Shown: positions 10,641 to 21,729 of the stretch, one piece after another
Layout: each line of letters begins with the position of its first letter
Position numbering within the stretch: the stretch's first letter is position 1
Assembly: GCF_964340395.1 (NCBI RefSeq)
Contig: NC_135557.1
Location: 14,392,367-14,439,866 of the forward strand
Reading direction: 5' to 3'
From: Glandiceps talaboti
Lineage: Eukaryota; Hemichordata; Enteropneusta; Spengelidae
DNA: 47,500 bases
Program-made: the position numbers and the translations under genes
Notes under the pieces: model-generated
Seen by the model: the letters and a program-made list of their open reading frames with translations, nothing else
The model's database searches: none
What the model was told of the DNA's origin: nothing

Positions 10641-10735
10641 GGGGTGGGGCTGGTACCTGTGGTCAGCTCTGTTAGGGGTGTATGGCCAGTGCTGGAAACC
10701 CCAGGCTCCATTTTAGACCCACTGTGACCAAACAC
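10641..10735 (+). repeat. Dispersed repeat D, second copy
   Basis: GGGGCTGGTACCTGTGGTCA to CCATTTTAGACCC repeats a block at about 10490-10545 and resembles 5480-5560. Confidence 0.5.
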
Positions 10736-10737
10736 CA

Positions 10738-11045
10738 ATACACCGAATATATACTCTGGTCGTTCTACATACGTCACAACAACATGTGTCTATGTCATGA
10801 CAACACATATCTACATCACTGGTTTTTACTGTGTTCGTAATATAAGTCAAAACATTCAAAATTGTCATTACTTTCCCCGATTTTTCTTTGATATTACTGG
10901 CGCTGGTATAATTATGTTATTCTCCAATATTTGTTTTCATTCAGCAACAAAATACTTGTGACCTAAGGGTTGTCAGTATTTGTCTACTGACTCGTAGTGA
11001 CAAAGCCCCTTAGGTCACTCATAGTTTCCTTGGCTGAACGGAAAA
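10738..11045 (+). mobile_element. Dispersed element F with terminal hairpin
   Basis: Matches 18604-18895 in reverse: shared TACTCTGGTCGTTCTACATA-like end, TGATATTACTGGCGCTGGTA-like centre, and a hairpin end. The hairpin pairs TTCAGC..ACTTGTGACCTAAGGG (from 10941) with CCCCTTAGGTCACTCATAGT..GGCTGAACG (to 11039). A third, partial copy lies at 24981-25110 and a stray arm at 12466-12500. No coding capacity. Confidence 0.6.
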
Positions 11046-11094
11046 AAATATTGATGAATAATATTTAAATAATATTGTATACAATTCTGCTGTT

Positions 11095-11260
11095 TCAGAT
11101 AATAGAATCCCTTGACACATAAATGCCAGTGATTACTCAGGAGGAGTCGCACACTTCCTTTTGGTGTTTTCAGCTTCAATTTCACTCATTACGCTCATAA
11201 AAAAATTACAACCATTAAGAACACTGCAAGCACTCATGCAAATACCACAGGGAAAACAAA
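11095..11260. mobile_element. MITE family C, diverged fragment
   Basis: AATAGAATCCCTTGACACATAAATGCCAGTG at the left and ACACTGCAAGCACTCATGCAAATACC at the right (each read in short blocks) match family C. It abuts element F. Confidence 0.45.
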
Positions 11261-12026
11261 TTAAAATTTTTTTTGATAAAACACACAAAAAAATATTGGT
11301 CAGATACCCTTCTGTGATAGGTTCAAAGAAATATGTACACATTGCTGGGGGGGGGGGGGGGGGGGGCTTAAAAAACCCTAGACGTGCATACAAAAAGATA
11401 AGATATTCTTTGACTTCTTGACCTTCATGCACTGCATAAAATGTTTAATGAGGATCAGAGGCTGAAACTAGGGCTGGTCAGGTTATTTATCGGAAACACA
11501 CAATTTATTTTATTTGGCCTTAGTGAAAAAGTTCAGGTTTCATTAATAGGATCTCATCCCTAATATAGAAACAGGAGTTTGTCGTAATTTATATAAATTA
11601 TGATGGTATCTATTTTGAGAACGATAAAATCACAATTACTGGCACAGATTGTAGTTATCTTATTCAGAGAAATTATAATTGTGAGAGTTCATTTTATGAC
11701 TCGGTTTTATGAAATTCAAACATGGAGGTAAAAAAAAGACGGTAGTCTTTATCTTTTGTTATTTATCAAGTATCATAAAAATTTATAATGCTTCATAGAA
11801 TATTTGCGATTCAAACGATAGGCTGTTCATTTTTTATTGAAAATATACTATTTCTAAAGCTACTACCTGGTATTGTGTATTCCAGATGCTTACGTTCAAC
11901 AAAAGATTATTACGTAGAATATTTCACTGAAAAGAGAAAAGTGGTGTATGGCATGATAATTGTAGTTTGCATTCATGAATAATTTGTTTAATTTTTTTTT
12001 TAAATCGGAATTTTTTGTCAATCTTA
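11261..12026. other. Intergenic DNA with a 20-bp G run
   Basis: A G homopolymer occupies 11347-11366. The open frames crossing it on both strands contain poly-Gly or poly-Pro and are spurious. The rest is AT-rich and unrecognised. Confidence 0.5.
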
Positions 12027-12387
12027 AAGTGGCCATATGGATGAGGAGTGAGGCTTTATTTTGGATTTTTAATTTATAAAATAATTTTATCATGGCTTCT
12101 TACTTGGAAAATATATGCGAAACAACATTGACCAAGTCTGTGTTTGAAACTCAATACATTGCAAAATGATTAATAAATGTGTAAAAATGTTTGTTATTGT
12201 AAGTACAGTTATAAACTTTTAACACATTTTTTAGCTTTTTGCAATGTACATGTTTGTATAGAGTAACAAACATAGACTTAGTCAATGTTATTTCACATTG
12301 ATTTTTCAAGTAAGAAGCCATGATAAAATTGTTTTATAAATTAAAAATCCAAAATAAAGAGCGAATCCCCATCCATATGGCCACAGT
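12027..12387. mobile_element. Palindromic MITE family G, copy 1
   Basis: Long terminal inverted repeats of about 150 bp make almost the whole element a hairpin. The left arm has AGTGGCCATATGGATGAGGA, TATTTTGGATTTTTAATTTA and TTTTATCATGGCTTCTTACTTG. The right arm has their complements, ending CCATCCATATGGCCACA. The loop region contains TTTTTAGCTTTTTGCAATG. Three more copies lie at 16112-16500, 20188-20535 and 43817-44217. Confidence 0.9.
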
Positions 12388-12767
12388 TTTTCTGAAGTAT
12401 ATTGTATAATAATGTAAAGACTGAAAGAGAGATAGTCATGTGACCAGTACATGGCAAAATAACCAGCAGTAGTGACAAAGACCCCTTAGGTCACTCATTA
12501 TCGCTCATTTTAGATGCACTAGTTCGATGTCTAGATCAATCAGATTTCTCCATTTGCGCCATCAATATACTGGTATAATATACATGATATAATTAGCCTT
12601 TTTTCGTCCTTTTTTTGGCATATGTTTTGTACCGGGGTAGTTAGCAAAATGCTTTCTAGGGTCCTCTGTCTATAATTTGCTTATAAGTCAATCTGAAAGT
12701 GTGCAGAAATTCTCAATAATGTAAGCTGTTTCTTTGTTTGTTTCCCCTATTAATGTAATTTGTAGTC
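12388..12767. other. Intergenic DNA with a fragment of element F
   Basis: AGTGACAAAGACCCCTTAGGTCACTC at 12471-12497 matches one arm of element F's hairpin. Nothing else recognised. Confidence 0.5.
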
Positions 12768-13019
12768 AATAGGGAACTTGCAAACCCGCCATGTTGAATG
12801 TTGCATCATGGGAAATGTGATAATAAATACTAATCAATTAGTATTGTAAACAATGTTGATACATTGTTTGTAACCACAAATAATCAGTTCATAGTTACCC
12901 TGACCATTGTGGGAGGTTTATTTTATCTGTAGCTCCAGATAAGGTTATTACGATAACCACAGATAATCCCATAGTCCTTTGCATCTGACCATGCTCAGTC
13001 TGGATTGCAAGTTCCCTAT
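12768..13019. mobile_element. MITE family H, single copy
   Basis: Terminal inverted repeat ATAGGGAACTTGCAA at the left and TTGCAAGTTCCCTAT at the right, about 250 bp apart. Internal inverted pairs (ACTAATCAATTAGT, ACAATGTTGATACATTGTTTGT) add secondary structure. No second copy seen and no coding frame. Confidence 0.75.
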
Positions 13020-13035
13020 GTACATGATGTAGTAC

Positions 13036-13126
13036 TTTATAAATATTCACCATAAATTATGCCCAAATAAGTACAATACTGTGAGTACCTTACATTGTAT
13101 AAATATTCACCATAAATTATGCCCAA
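13036..13126. repeat. Two-copy direct repeat
   Basis: The 29-bp phrase starting TATAAATATTCACCATAAAT occurs at about 13038 and 13098, spaced ~60 bp. Confidence 0.8.
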
Positions 13127-13482
13127 CCACTCAGCTTGTGCTCCATTATCTCAAGTTTTCATTATCACTGATCTTATTGGAGTAATTCAATCAGGAATGA
13201 AATAATCTAATCAATGAGTTCATGATCATATTTATTTATTCAAAAACCTCCTTCACTGTCATTGATAAAACACCACTTTTACTCTAATTGAAAAAAATAA
13301 ATTGATCCATGGTAATAGATATTTTTTAATGAGAATTTAATGAACTCTTTCATTGTCACGTATTATTAGGTTTGCTTCATTAAATCTAATCAGATTCAGA
13401 TTTAGATTTGGATTCATATTCATATTCAGATTCGGGTACTTTATTGTCATATGTATGAAACATTGGATTATGACTTCATGAG
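13127..13482. other. Intergenic AT-rich DNA
   Basis: Short degenerate CAGATTTAGATTTGGATTCA-type hexamer runs near 13385-13435. Nothing else is recognised. Confidence 0.4.
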
Positions 13483-13484
13483 CA

Positions 13485-13735
13485 CTCCATAACACCAAAG
13501 TAAAGTAATTTCTGTATGTACATATCTACCACAGTCGTTTTATAGCATCCATTATCAAGTGTAAAAGTATACTGGTGCATTTGCTAATCAACCACATTAG
13601 AAAGACCACATGCTAGCCTTGTAAATAAACCAATTGAAATAGTATACTTTTACACTTGATATGAATGCTATAAATGAATGCAGCACATACATTTGTACAT
13701 GTAGAGAAAATGCTTTACTTCAGTGTTACTAGTTG
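13485..13735. mobile_element. MITE family I, copy without nested insert
   Basis: Terminal inverted repeats of about 85-90 bp: left CACCAAAGTAAAGTAATTTC through ATCAAGTGTAAAAGTATACT, right AGTATACTTTTACACTTGAT through TGCTTTACTTCAGTGTTACT. The centre (TTGTAAATAAACCAATTGAA) is the uninterrupted version of the site that holds a 300-bp element in the copy at 46.0-46.9 kb. The right arm continues into a 65-bp tandem array. Confidence 0.85.
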
Positions 13736-13996
13736 TAATATGAATGCTAAAAATGAGTGTAGCACATAGAGAAAGTGCTTTACTTCAGTGTTACTAGTTG
13801 TAATATGAATGCTATAAATGAGTGTAGCACATAGAGAAAGTGCTTTACTTCAGTGTTACTAGTTGTAATATGAATGCTATAAATGAGTGTAGCACATAGA
13901 GAAAGTGCTTTACTTCAGTGTTACTAGTTGTAATATGAATGCTATAAATGAGTGTAGCACATAGAGAAAGTGTTTTACTTCAATGTTACTAGTTGT
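13670..13996. repeat. 65-bp minisatellite grown from the right end of MITE I
   Basis: Repeats of CAGTGTTACTAGTTGTAATA...GTGCTTTACTT start at 13721, 13786, 13851, 13916 and 13981, an exact 65-bp period. The unit is the terminal inverted repeat of the adjoining family I element, and the later units are nearly identical. Confidence 0.93.
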
Positions 13997-14155
13997 AAAA
14001 GTTACAGATAAAAATGAGATAAAAAGTGAGAACAAAGTACAGATAAAAGTTACAATGTATCAATAAAAGTAGCCATATGGATGTATTTAGATTATGTATA
14101 TAAAAACAATATTAACAACAATTCAAAAAAGTTTAATTTTTTTTTTTAATAATCT
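13997..14155. other. AT-rich DNA with a family G tip
   Basis: AAAGTAGCCATATGGATGTA at about 14067 resembles the terminal tip of MITE family G, but no partner arm follows. Confidence 0.4.
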
Positions 14156-14347
14156 TTATTTATACTGTCTGGATAGTTCTTTAAGCATATAAACACTTGT
14201 CTTCCAAGAAGTCCAGTGAGGGCCATCCCTCATGGGTTCAGTGTTGATGTCATTTGATGTCAGGAATGATCCCGTTGATAACTTGAATATTTTGTCATTA
14301 TCCCAAGTTGTTTGAAATAGTGACCAGACTGAGTCGTTCAAGTTGTG
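14156..14347 (-). pseudogene. Possible exon or gene fragment, unidentified
   Basis: A minus-strand frame of 61 codons has a protein-like composition (SVWSLFQTTWDNDKIF, TEPMRDGPHWTSWKTS), unlike the repeat-derived frames around it. Its first codon would be TTG, an in-frame TGA lies a few codons upstream and no acceptor fits, so it is not a complete gene. I do not recognise the sequence. It could be an old gene fragment or chance. Confidence 0.15.
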
Positions 14348-14434
14348 AAGTCAGGTGAACACGAAGTATTGATTGGAAGACTATTAGTAACTTGCTTTTT
14401 TAAATGAGGACAGTTTCATTTACATTTTAAAGGT

Positions 14435-14770
14435 TAAAATGAATAACAAACTCACAAAAGTCTCCCAAGGGACTGGTGCCATTGTTGGTGTTTCCGTGTA
14501 AACAGTGAAAAATGATTGTCAGTCAGTTTATTATATCGTGTAAACACATACAAACACATTAAAACGAATATGATATTGTTGATTGGTTAACATTTTAACG
14601 TCTTAGTCGAAAACATCAAAACGGAAAATGAAGAACAAACTCACTGAAAAATCCCCTGAGGAACGGGTGCTCGTCCTATATGATTGCTGGTCTATCAGCC
14701 TATATTTGGTCTATTATATTGTGTAAACACACGCGAACGCATAAAACAAATATGATATTGATTTTGAACA
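14435..14770. repeat. Degenerate ~185-bp direct duplication
   Basis: AACAAACTCACAAAAGTCTC...GTGTAAACACATACAAACAC recurs, diverged, as AACAAACTCACTGAAAAATC...GTGTAAACACACGCGAACGC, each followed by ATATGATATTG. Confidence 0.65.
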
Positions 14771-15113
14771 GTTTTAGTTAGCATCATTTGACTGACAGGT
14801 ATAGTATTGATTATACATTTACAATGTTGCAAAGTTTAGTGAAAAGAATAGATTTTTCTGACCTGGAATGTACTGTACTGGTGAGTACCTCGCTGAACCA
14901 GCTGCGCTGAACCTATCACTGACTGATAAAATAGGGCTTCTTTAGCGTTTTGGTACCCATGCATTTGTTTACTTCATTTTTTTCATGATTTTTCGGGATT
15001 TGCAAAACTCAAACCCAGTCCAGTTTTCTCTGGTTGAAAGAAGAATATTTACTATGGCAAAAGAGTACATAATCTCAAAAATGGTCAAAATAACAATTTT
15101 TTGTGCCTCTCCA
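14771..15113. other. Intergenic DNA, nothing recognised
   Basis: No repeat or coding frame supported. Confidence 0.4.
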
Positions 15114-15309
15114 CCTTAAGTCAAGGTTAAATTCACAATTTTCATTCATACAAAATTATGCCATTCGTGACTCACACGTTTAGTTTATAAGAATTCACCA
15201 TACACTTAATTTAACCTTAAGTCAAGGTTAAATTCACAATTTTCATTCATACAAAATTATGCCATTTGTGACTCACACGTTTAGTTTATAAGAATTCACC
15301 ATACACTTT
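15114..15309. repeat. 101-bp tandem duplication, nearly identical
   Basis: Two copies starting CCTTAAGTCAAGGTTAAATT at 15114 and 15215, differing by about one base over their overlap, so the duplication is recent. The unit contains the palindrome TTAACCTTAAGTCAAGGTTAA (20 of 21 bases shown as halves TTAACCTT and AAGGTTAA). Confidence 0.93.
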
Positions 15310-16111
15310 CGAAAATAACAATCATACACCAATAACACAATATTCACAATTCACGATTTACGCATTTAAAAAAGAGGTGTTTACCACTCATGCATTAAAA
15401 TATTAACAAGTCACCATTCACGCATAAAGTATACACTCCCCAAAGTAAAGGGTAAAATATAGGTAAACTTCAGATTTTTCTTGACGTCTCATCAGAATCG
15501 TCAGAAGTGTAAATTACTACATGTACATGTACATGTAAGATATGACAAGACATCAGTAGAAACTTGAGATTCATTTCCAAGAAATATTATTGTCTCTGTT
15601 AGGCCAAAGAAAAAAAGAATCACTTAAATACACCGTGTCAATCTTTGATTTTTCAAGTGTTTGTCCAGCCCATGTACATGTAGTCTGTAGATCTGAGGAA
15701 AAACGCAAAAATAACCTTCCTTACATGAATTGCTGCTTCAGTGCAGACCACTGGAGAGCCAATAGTGAACAAACAAATTACTATTGCTCCATACCCACTA
15801 GTAACACTTGCTAAATAAAAAGAATAGTAACTGCTATAAATACAAATGTAGTAGATTGAGTGACAGGTTTTACAGTTATAAAAAAAAGAAAAATTGCATC
15901 ATAGCACGACTTTAAAAAAAAAAATGTCCTGACCAGAAACAATTCTTTTTTTTTTTTTTGGGGGGGGGGGGGCATTTTATAGTAGACATTTTCTTTCGAT
16001 GCTATGAATCCATATAGTAGTATTTGACCATTCATTCATTTTTGTATGTAAAAGGTATTTATTGCAATTGACTGAACTCAGAGTCAAACCTGCTATTAAG
16101 ATTTCACTTTT
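15310..16111. other. AT-rich DNA with a T-run/G-run junction
   Basis: Short CATTCACGCAT-like phrases recur at 15340-15430. A T run (15946-15959) passes directly into a G run (15960-15972). Open frames at 15590-16035 lack any domain and are unsupported. Confidence 0.45.
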
Positions 16112-16500
16112 AAAGTGGGCATATGGATGAGAATTTAGTTTTTATTTTGGATTTTTAATTGATAAAATAACTTTTACTATGTTTTTCTACTTGAAAAATC
16201 TGTGTCAAACAACATATACAAAATGTACCAAGCTCTTGTTTGTAACTCAATAAAATTGTAAAAAAACAAAACAAAAAACAACTTAAAAAGTGTGTGAAAT
16301 TGTTAATGTGTGTACAATAACAGAATTTTTGCACACTTCTTTTTAACTTTTACTTTTAGCAATTTATTGAATTGCAAACATACATGTAGACTTTGTCAAA
16401 AGTGCTGGTTTCTTTTGAGTAGAAAAAAAAAAAGATGTAAGTTGTTTTAGAAATTAAAAATCCAAAAATAAATTCTTCATTTGTCAACCATATGACCACT
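16112..16500. mobile_element. Palindromic MITE family G, copy 2
   Basis: AAGTGGGCATATGGATGAGA, TTTTATTTTGGATTTTTAAT and CCAAGCTCTTGTTTGTAACTC on the left arm pair with TTAAAAATCCAAAAATAAAT and CCATATGACCACT on the right. More decayed than copy 1. Confidence 0.85.
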
Positions 16501-16812
16501 CAAAACTCTCCAATGATGTGATTTATTACGTGCATACAAAATGTCTAAATTTTACAGTTGCCAGAAGACTGTAATATTATACTAGAATAGTTTAATTGAG
16601 GTGTTATGTACAAGTATTTTCATTTGAGTAAAAAGATTATAAACTCAGCTTGTATCCAACTACAGGAAAAGTCCAGTTTTTAAATATCTGCAACTAAAAA
16701 TATATAAAAAAAATAGCTGTGTGTTCATGTGAGGGAGTATACATGGAACATAGATGTACTCATTTGCATAGTAATAGCTTTATTGATCTTTGACCCCCTT
16801 ACAGAATATGAG
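16501..16812. other. Intergenic DNA, nothing recognised
   Basis: AT-rich. CTCATTTGCATAG at about 16758 resembles the start of element J but the match is short. Confidence 0.4.
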
Positions 16813-18562
16813 AGACTGTAAAATATGCATACTGTCATGCAATAATGTTTTCAGTATCACACTGCTGTGAAAATACCAATAGTGTATGCATGCTGTCATG
16901 CAATAATGTTTTCAGTATCACACTGCTGTGAAAATACCAATAGTGTATGCATGCTGTCATGCAATAATGTTTTCAGTATCACACTGCTGTGAAAATACCA
17001 ATAGTGTATGCATGCTGTCATGCAATAATGTTTTCAGTATCGCACTGCTGTGAAAATACCAATAGTGTATGCATGCTGTCATGCAATAATGTTTTCAGTA
17101 TCGCACTGCTGTGAAAATACCAATAGCGTATGCATGCTGTCATGCAATAATGTTTTCAGTATCACACTGCTGTGAAAATACCAATAGTGTATGCATGCTG
17201 TCATGCAATAATGTTTTCAGTATCACACTGCTGTGAAAATACCAATAGTGTATTATCTACTGTCACGCATGTTTTCAGTATTGCACTGCTGTGAAAATAC
17301 CAATAGTGTATGCATGCTGTCATGCAATAATGTTTTCAGTATCACACTGCTGTGAAAATACCAATAGTGTATTATCTACTGTCACGCATGTTTTCAGTAT
17401 CACACTGCTGTGAAAATACCAATAGCGTATGCATGCTGTCATGCAATAATGTTTTCAGTATCACACTGCTGTGAAAATACCAATAGTGTATGCATGCTGT
17501 CATGCAATAATGTTTTCAGTATCACACTGCTGTGAAAATACCAATAGTGTATGCATGCTGTCGTGCAATAATGTTTTCAGTATCGCACTGCTGTGAAAAT
17601 ACCAATAGTGTATTATATTATACTGTCACGCATGTTTTCAGTATCGCACTGCTGTGAAAATACCAATAGTGTATGCATGCTGTCATGCAATAATGTTTTC
17701 AGTATCACACTGCTGTGAAAATACCAATAGTGTATGCATGCTGTCATGCAATAATGTTTTCAGTATCACACTGCTGTGAAAATACCAATAGTGTATGCAT
17801 GCTGTCATGCAATAATGTTTTCAGTATCACACTGCTGTGAAGATACCAATAGTGTATGCATGCTGTCATGCAATAATGTTTTCAGTATCACACTGCTGTG
17901 AAGATACCAATAGTGTATGCATGCTGTCCTGCAATAATGTTTTCAGTATCGCACTGCTGTGAAAATACCAATAGTGTATGCATGCTGTCCTGCAATAATG
18001 TTTTCAGTATCACACTGCTGTGAAAATACCAATAGTGTATGCATGCTGTCCTGCAATAATGTTTTCAGTATCACACTGCTGTGAAAATACCAATAGTGTA
18101 TGCATGCTGTCCTGCAATAATGTTTTCAGTATCGCACTGCTGTGAAAATACCAATATTGTATTATACATGTATATTGTCACACATGTTTTCAGTATCGCA
18201 CTGCTGTGAAAATACCAATAGACTATCAGTATCGCACTGCTGTGAAAATACCAATAGTGTATTATATACTGTCACGCATGTTTTCAGTATCGCACTGCTG
18301 TGAAAATACCAATATTGTATTATACATGTATATTGTCACGCATGTTTTCAGTATTGCACTGTTTTGAAAATACCAATAGTGTATTATATACTGTCACGCA
18401 TGTTTTCAGTATCGCACTGTTTTGAAAATACCAATAGTGTATTATATACTGTCACGCATGTTTTCAGTATCGCACTGTTTTGAAAATACCAATAGTGTAT
18501 TATATACTGTCACGCATGTTTTCAGTATCGCACTGCTGTGAAAATACCAATAGTGTATTACA
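16813..18562. repeat. 61-bp minisatellite, ~29 copies with shorter variants
   Basis: The main unit is GTATGCATGCTGTCATGCAA + TAATGTTTTCAGTATCACAC + TGCTGTGAAAATACCAATAGT, an exact 61-bp period from 16861 (next at 16922). A shorter variant replaces the TGCATGC palindrome with TATTATCTACTGTCACGC or TATTATACATGTATATTGTC. The variants are scattered at about 17250 and 17370 and dominate after 18.15 kb. The unit is a piece of dispersed element J (18940, 21730, 24812, 31950). Confidence 0.97.
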
Positions 18563-18594
18563 TATGCAATAATTAAATGTTATCCCCCCAAATA

Positions 18595-18905
18595 TCTGTC
18601 CTCGTTCAGCCAAGGTAAATACAAGTAACCCCTTCTAGCGACTTGTAGTGACAACCCTTAGGTCATGAGTATTTTCTAGCTGAATGAAGAAAAGTTCCGG
18701 AGAATAACACAATTACATTTGTATACAAGCGCCAGTAATATCAAATAAAGATTTGGGAAAGTAATGAAAATTTTGACTATTTTGGGTTGTACATGTATTT
18801 GAACACAGCACAACCAGTGACGTAGACATGCGTTGCCATGACATACATAATGTAGGTGCATGTTGTTATGATCTAGAATGACCAGAGTACATTTATATAT
18901 TCCAT
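18595..18905 (-). mobile_element. Dispersed element F, copy 2
   Basis: CGTTCAGCCAAGGTAAATAC, ACAACCCTTAGGTCATGAGT, GCGCCAGTAATATCAAATAA and TAGAATGACCAGAGTACAT are the complement of the copy at 10738-11045. It sits directly after the 61-bp array. Confidence 0.7.
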
Positions 18906-18939
18906 ATTTTTTTTTTTTCAACTTGGATCGTGCAGGGTA

Positions 18940-19030
18940 CAATGTGTTTAGTATTGCACTGCTGTGAAAATACCAAATAGTGTATGCATACACAGATGCA
19001 AGTAATCACTGGTGCGTATGTAATCATTTA
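18940..19030 (+). repeat. Element J fragment (single minisatellite-like unit)
   Basis: TTTAGTATTGCACTGCTGTG, AAAATACCAAATAGTGTATG and GCAAGTAATCACTGGTGCGT. One unit of the nearby array is followed by the J-specific GCAAGTAATC flank, showing the array's parent sequence. Confidence 0.7.
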
Positions 19031-19171
19031 TTTTCAAATTATTAAATTTTCACTGGAAAAAAAAATTGGTTTTCTCTGCAGCTAATTGTCACAGATTTAG
19101 GGCAGGTATGCAATGAGTGAAAAAAAAAGTATTTTCAGAAGGATTCAGATGTGATATGAAAATGTGTTTAC

Positions 19172-19390
19172 GACACACTGTAAACCTAGATATTTTCACT
19201 TCTACAAAATTTTTGTGATTTTACAGTCTTCAGCAAGTCCTCAAAGACTAATTTTCTCTAACTACCAGACGGCTACATTGCATTTATATGCAAGAAGGCA
19301 TTTTAGTCACTACTTATTTTTGCGATTTTAGCTTCCAGCGAAATTAGCGAAAATAAGTCTTTCGCGAAAATTTGCAGGTTTACAGTAATT
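19172..19390 (+). mobile_element. MITE family E, better copy
   Basis: Left end ACTGTAAACCTAGATATTTT and right end AAAATTTGCAGGTTTACAGT form the terminal inverted repeat. The interior has GATTTTACAGTCTTCAG and GCGAAAATAAGTCTTTCGCG. About 218 bp, no coding capacity. Confidence 0.7.
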
Positions 19391-19571
19391 GTTGCCAAAA
19401 TATTTGACAATGAACAAAGTTTTAGTGACCAAACCTCTGGGATTTAGACACAAAATTACATTTATTATGTAATTTTTACTGATATTTCATAATTATTGAC
19501 GTCAGTGGTATTTAGAACCAACACAAATGAAGTATAGAAATAAGCAATTTTAATACATGTATATTATTTTC
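19391..19571. other. Intergenic DNA
   Basis: Nothing recognised. Confidence 0.4.
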
Positions 19572-19923
19572 AGGCCGAAAGAAAAAAATGATTTTGTTCC
19601 AGTCAGTTATCCGACCCCACCTAGTTTTTCACTGCCGACCCTAAACTTTTTAAAAACATATTCGAGAAAAAGATAACAAAATCGCGAAAATTGTGAAATC
19701 TCGCAAGAATAGTATGGATGCGGAAACTGACATCTGTACATGTACATCTGATGGTAAGAAACCAATGACACAGAGACCATATAGAAAACAATGGAAAACA
19801 TAACTACCTGAACTAGACAATCACAAATGAAAAAATATATAATAAAATATAAAAAATCAATCTACTCCCACCTATTCTAAAATTAAGTGTACTCAGAACC
19901 ACACAATATTTTTTAGTAGGCCT
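19572..19923 (-). mobile_element. MITE family A, copy 3
   Basis: Complement orientation: AGGCCGAAAGAAAAAAATGA at the left, ATCCGACCCCACCTAGTTTT, ACATCTGATGGTAAGAAACC, ACCTATTCTAAAATTAAGTG, and AGTAGGCCT at the right. Confidence 0.85.
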
Positions 19924-20187
19924 CATAAGGACGGCTTTATTTAATTTTATGTTTCTGATGACCTGACCGACACTATATTTCTCCAATCTGGTGAAATTAG
20001 AAAAAAGTCAATACCCTATCTAACATGTAATTGTAAGCAGGATTAGAAAACCTCACATAATCACTGATTGTACGATAGCATGATTGTGACAATATCTACA
20101 TGTAAGCCAAATTCAGGAAATTTCATAAAACATATGGTTCATAGTTTCCTTCTTAATTTTATTATCATTTCTATGTCATTCAGACTT

Positions 20188-20535
20188 AAAGTGGCCATAT
20201 GGATTAGGATTGTGTATTTATTTTGGAATTTTAATTTAAGAAATGTTATCACGACTTCCTACGAGTAAAATCAATGTGTAACAACACAGACCAAGTCCTT
20301 GTTTGCAACTCAGTAAATTCCACAAGAATGAGAAATATGGAAACGGTTTGTTATTGTACATACAATAACAAACTTTTTACATAATATTTTTAGCTTTTTG
20401 CTCTGTATTAAGAAACAAAACACAAACTTTGTCAGTGTTGTTTCGTATTGATTGTACAAAGAGGAAGTCATGATAAAACTGTTAAATTGAAATTCTAAAA
20501 TATACAACCAATCTCATCTATATGGCCACTTTTAA
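20188..20535. mobile_element. Palindromic MITE family G, copy 3
   Basis: AAAGTGGCCATATGGATTAG and TATTTATTTTGGAATTTTAA on the left. AATTCTAAAATATACAACCA and TCATCTATATGGCCACTTTT on the right. The loop has TTTTTAGCTTTTTGCTCTG. The open frames inside are incidental. Confidence 0.88.
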
Positions 20536-21471
20536 AATGCAATTTTGATTTGAAAGTAGCAGCAATGTGTACTCATACACTTATACTTTTAAACTTTTTT
20601 TTTTACTTTTTAATTGACCGATCGATCATTTTTAAGATGTTACGATGAGAAACAGAGAATGAAGTACGGGGTGACCTGATAAAACTCGCATCATTTCAAA
20701 AATTCCCTGTCTGTGTGGATTTTACCCAGAACTGATCGTGAAAACCAACATGCATGAAATGAATTTATTTTATAACAAAACTGATATGATTTCATAATTT
20801 ATGATTTGTATTCACAGTTACTGTAAAACTTGGATTATAATGAAATTATTCTATATTAGTCAGAAGTAATGTTGAAAAATTGATAACATGAATCATATGG
20901 AAATGTAATATTCATTATAAAAACTAACATAATTTCAAGATTTTAATATGAATGGATGATACTCGAAACCAATCTAAATAAATAAATACCGATATACATG
21001 TAGCAACATGTGCATTCCAGACTGCAAACAGGAAATTGAGAATACAGCGCCCTCGCTCAAATTGGGGGTATCATCACCTCATAGTACTATTTCTAAAGAG
21101 CTTTGTCCCTTGGTATTCTGTAGAAGTGTAAATCAGGGATGTTTTTCATATTGTTCAGACATCAAGGAAAGCAGCAGTGCTCTATGATTGACCGAGTAAC
21201 CCATACCGTGTATACACCCAAGGTACACACAGACAGGAAGTAGAGCGCCACCATGGCAAATTTTAGAAAGGCCTAGTGCATAGATATATATAGATATTCA
21301 TCAGTTAGGCATGATTTCAAAATTTTTCTCTGGCCTAATCTTGAAAACCAACATGCATGAAATTATTCATTATGAAGCTATTATGATTTCATAATTCCCG
21401 ATCTAAGCTGTTTTCAAACCAAATATAAATCATAAAATTAAATTATTGTGCATAAATATATTCATCACATG

Positions 21472-21640
21472 ACAGAACCCCATGACACATGAGTGCAAGT
21501 GTGGCATTCGGGTTATTTGCATGTGTGCTTGCAACTTGTACTCTGTGCACATATGTGAGTGAAAGTGCAGCATAAAATACTGCAGGCAGAAGTGCAAATG
21601 TCCCTGAGTACCCACACTGGCACTCACATGGCATGGGATT
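21472..21640. mobile_element. MITE family C, copy with clear inverted ends
   Basis: AGAACCCCATGACACATGAG and TGCAAGTGTGGCATTCGGGT on the left pair with CCCTGAGTACCCACACTGGC and CTCACATGGCATGGGATTTG on the right. Confidence 0.8.
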
Positions 21641-21729
21641 TGTTATTATTATTATTAAATGACATGTTTTTCTGAAACGGCAAATTTCCATAAAAATTAT
21701 AAAAATCAAATAGTGCGATCATACAACTT

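Noticed and set aside
16813-18562. CRISPR array (regular ~61-bp repeat)
   Set aside because: Units are contiguous with no unique spacers and the DNA is animal nuclear; it is a minisatellite.
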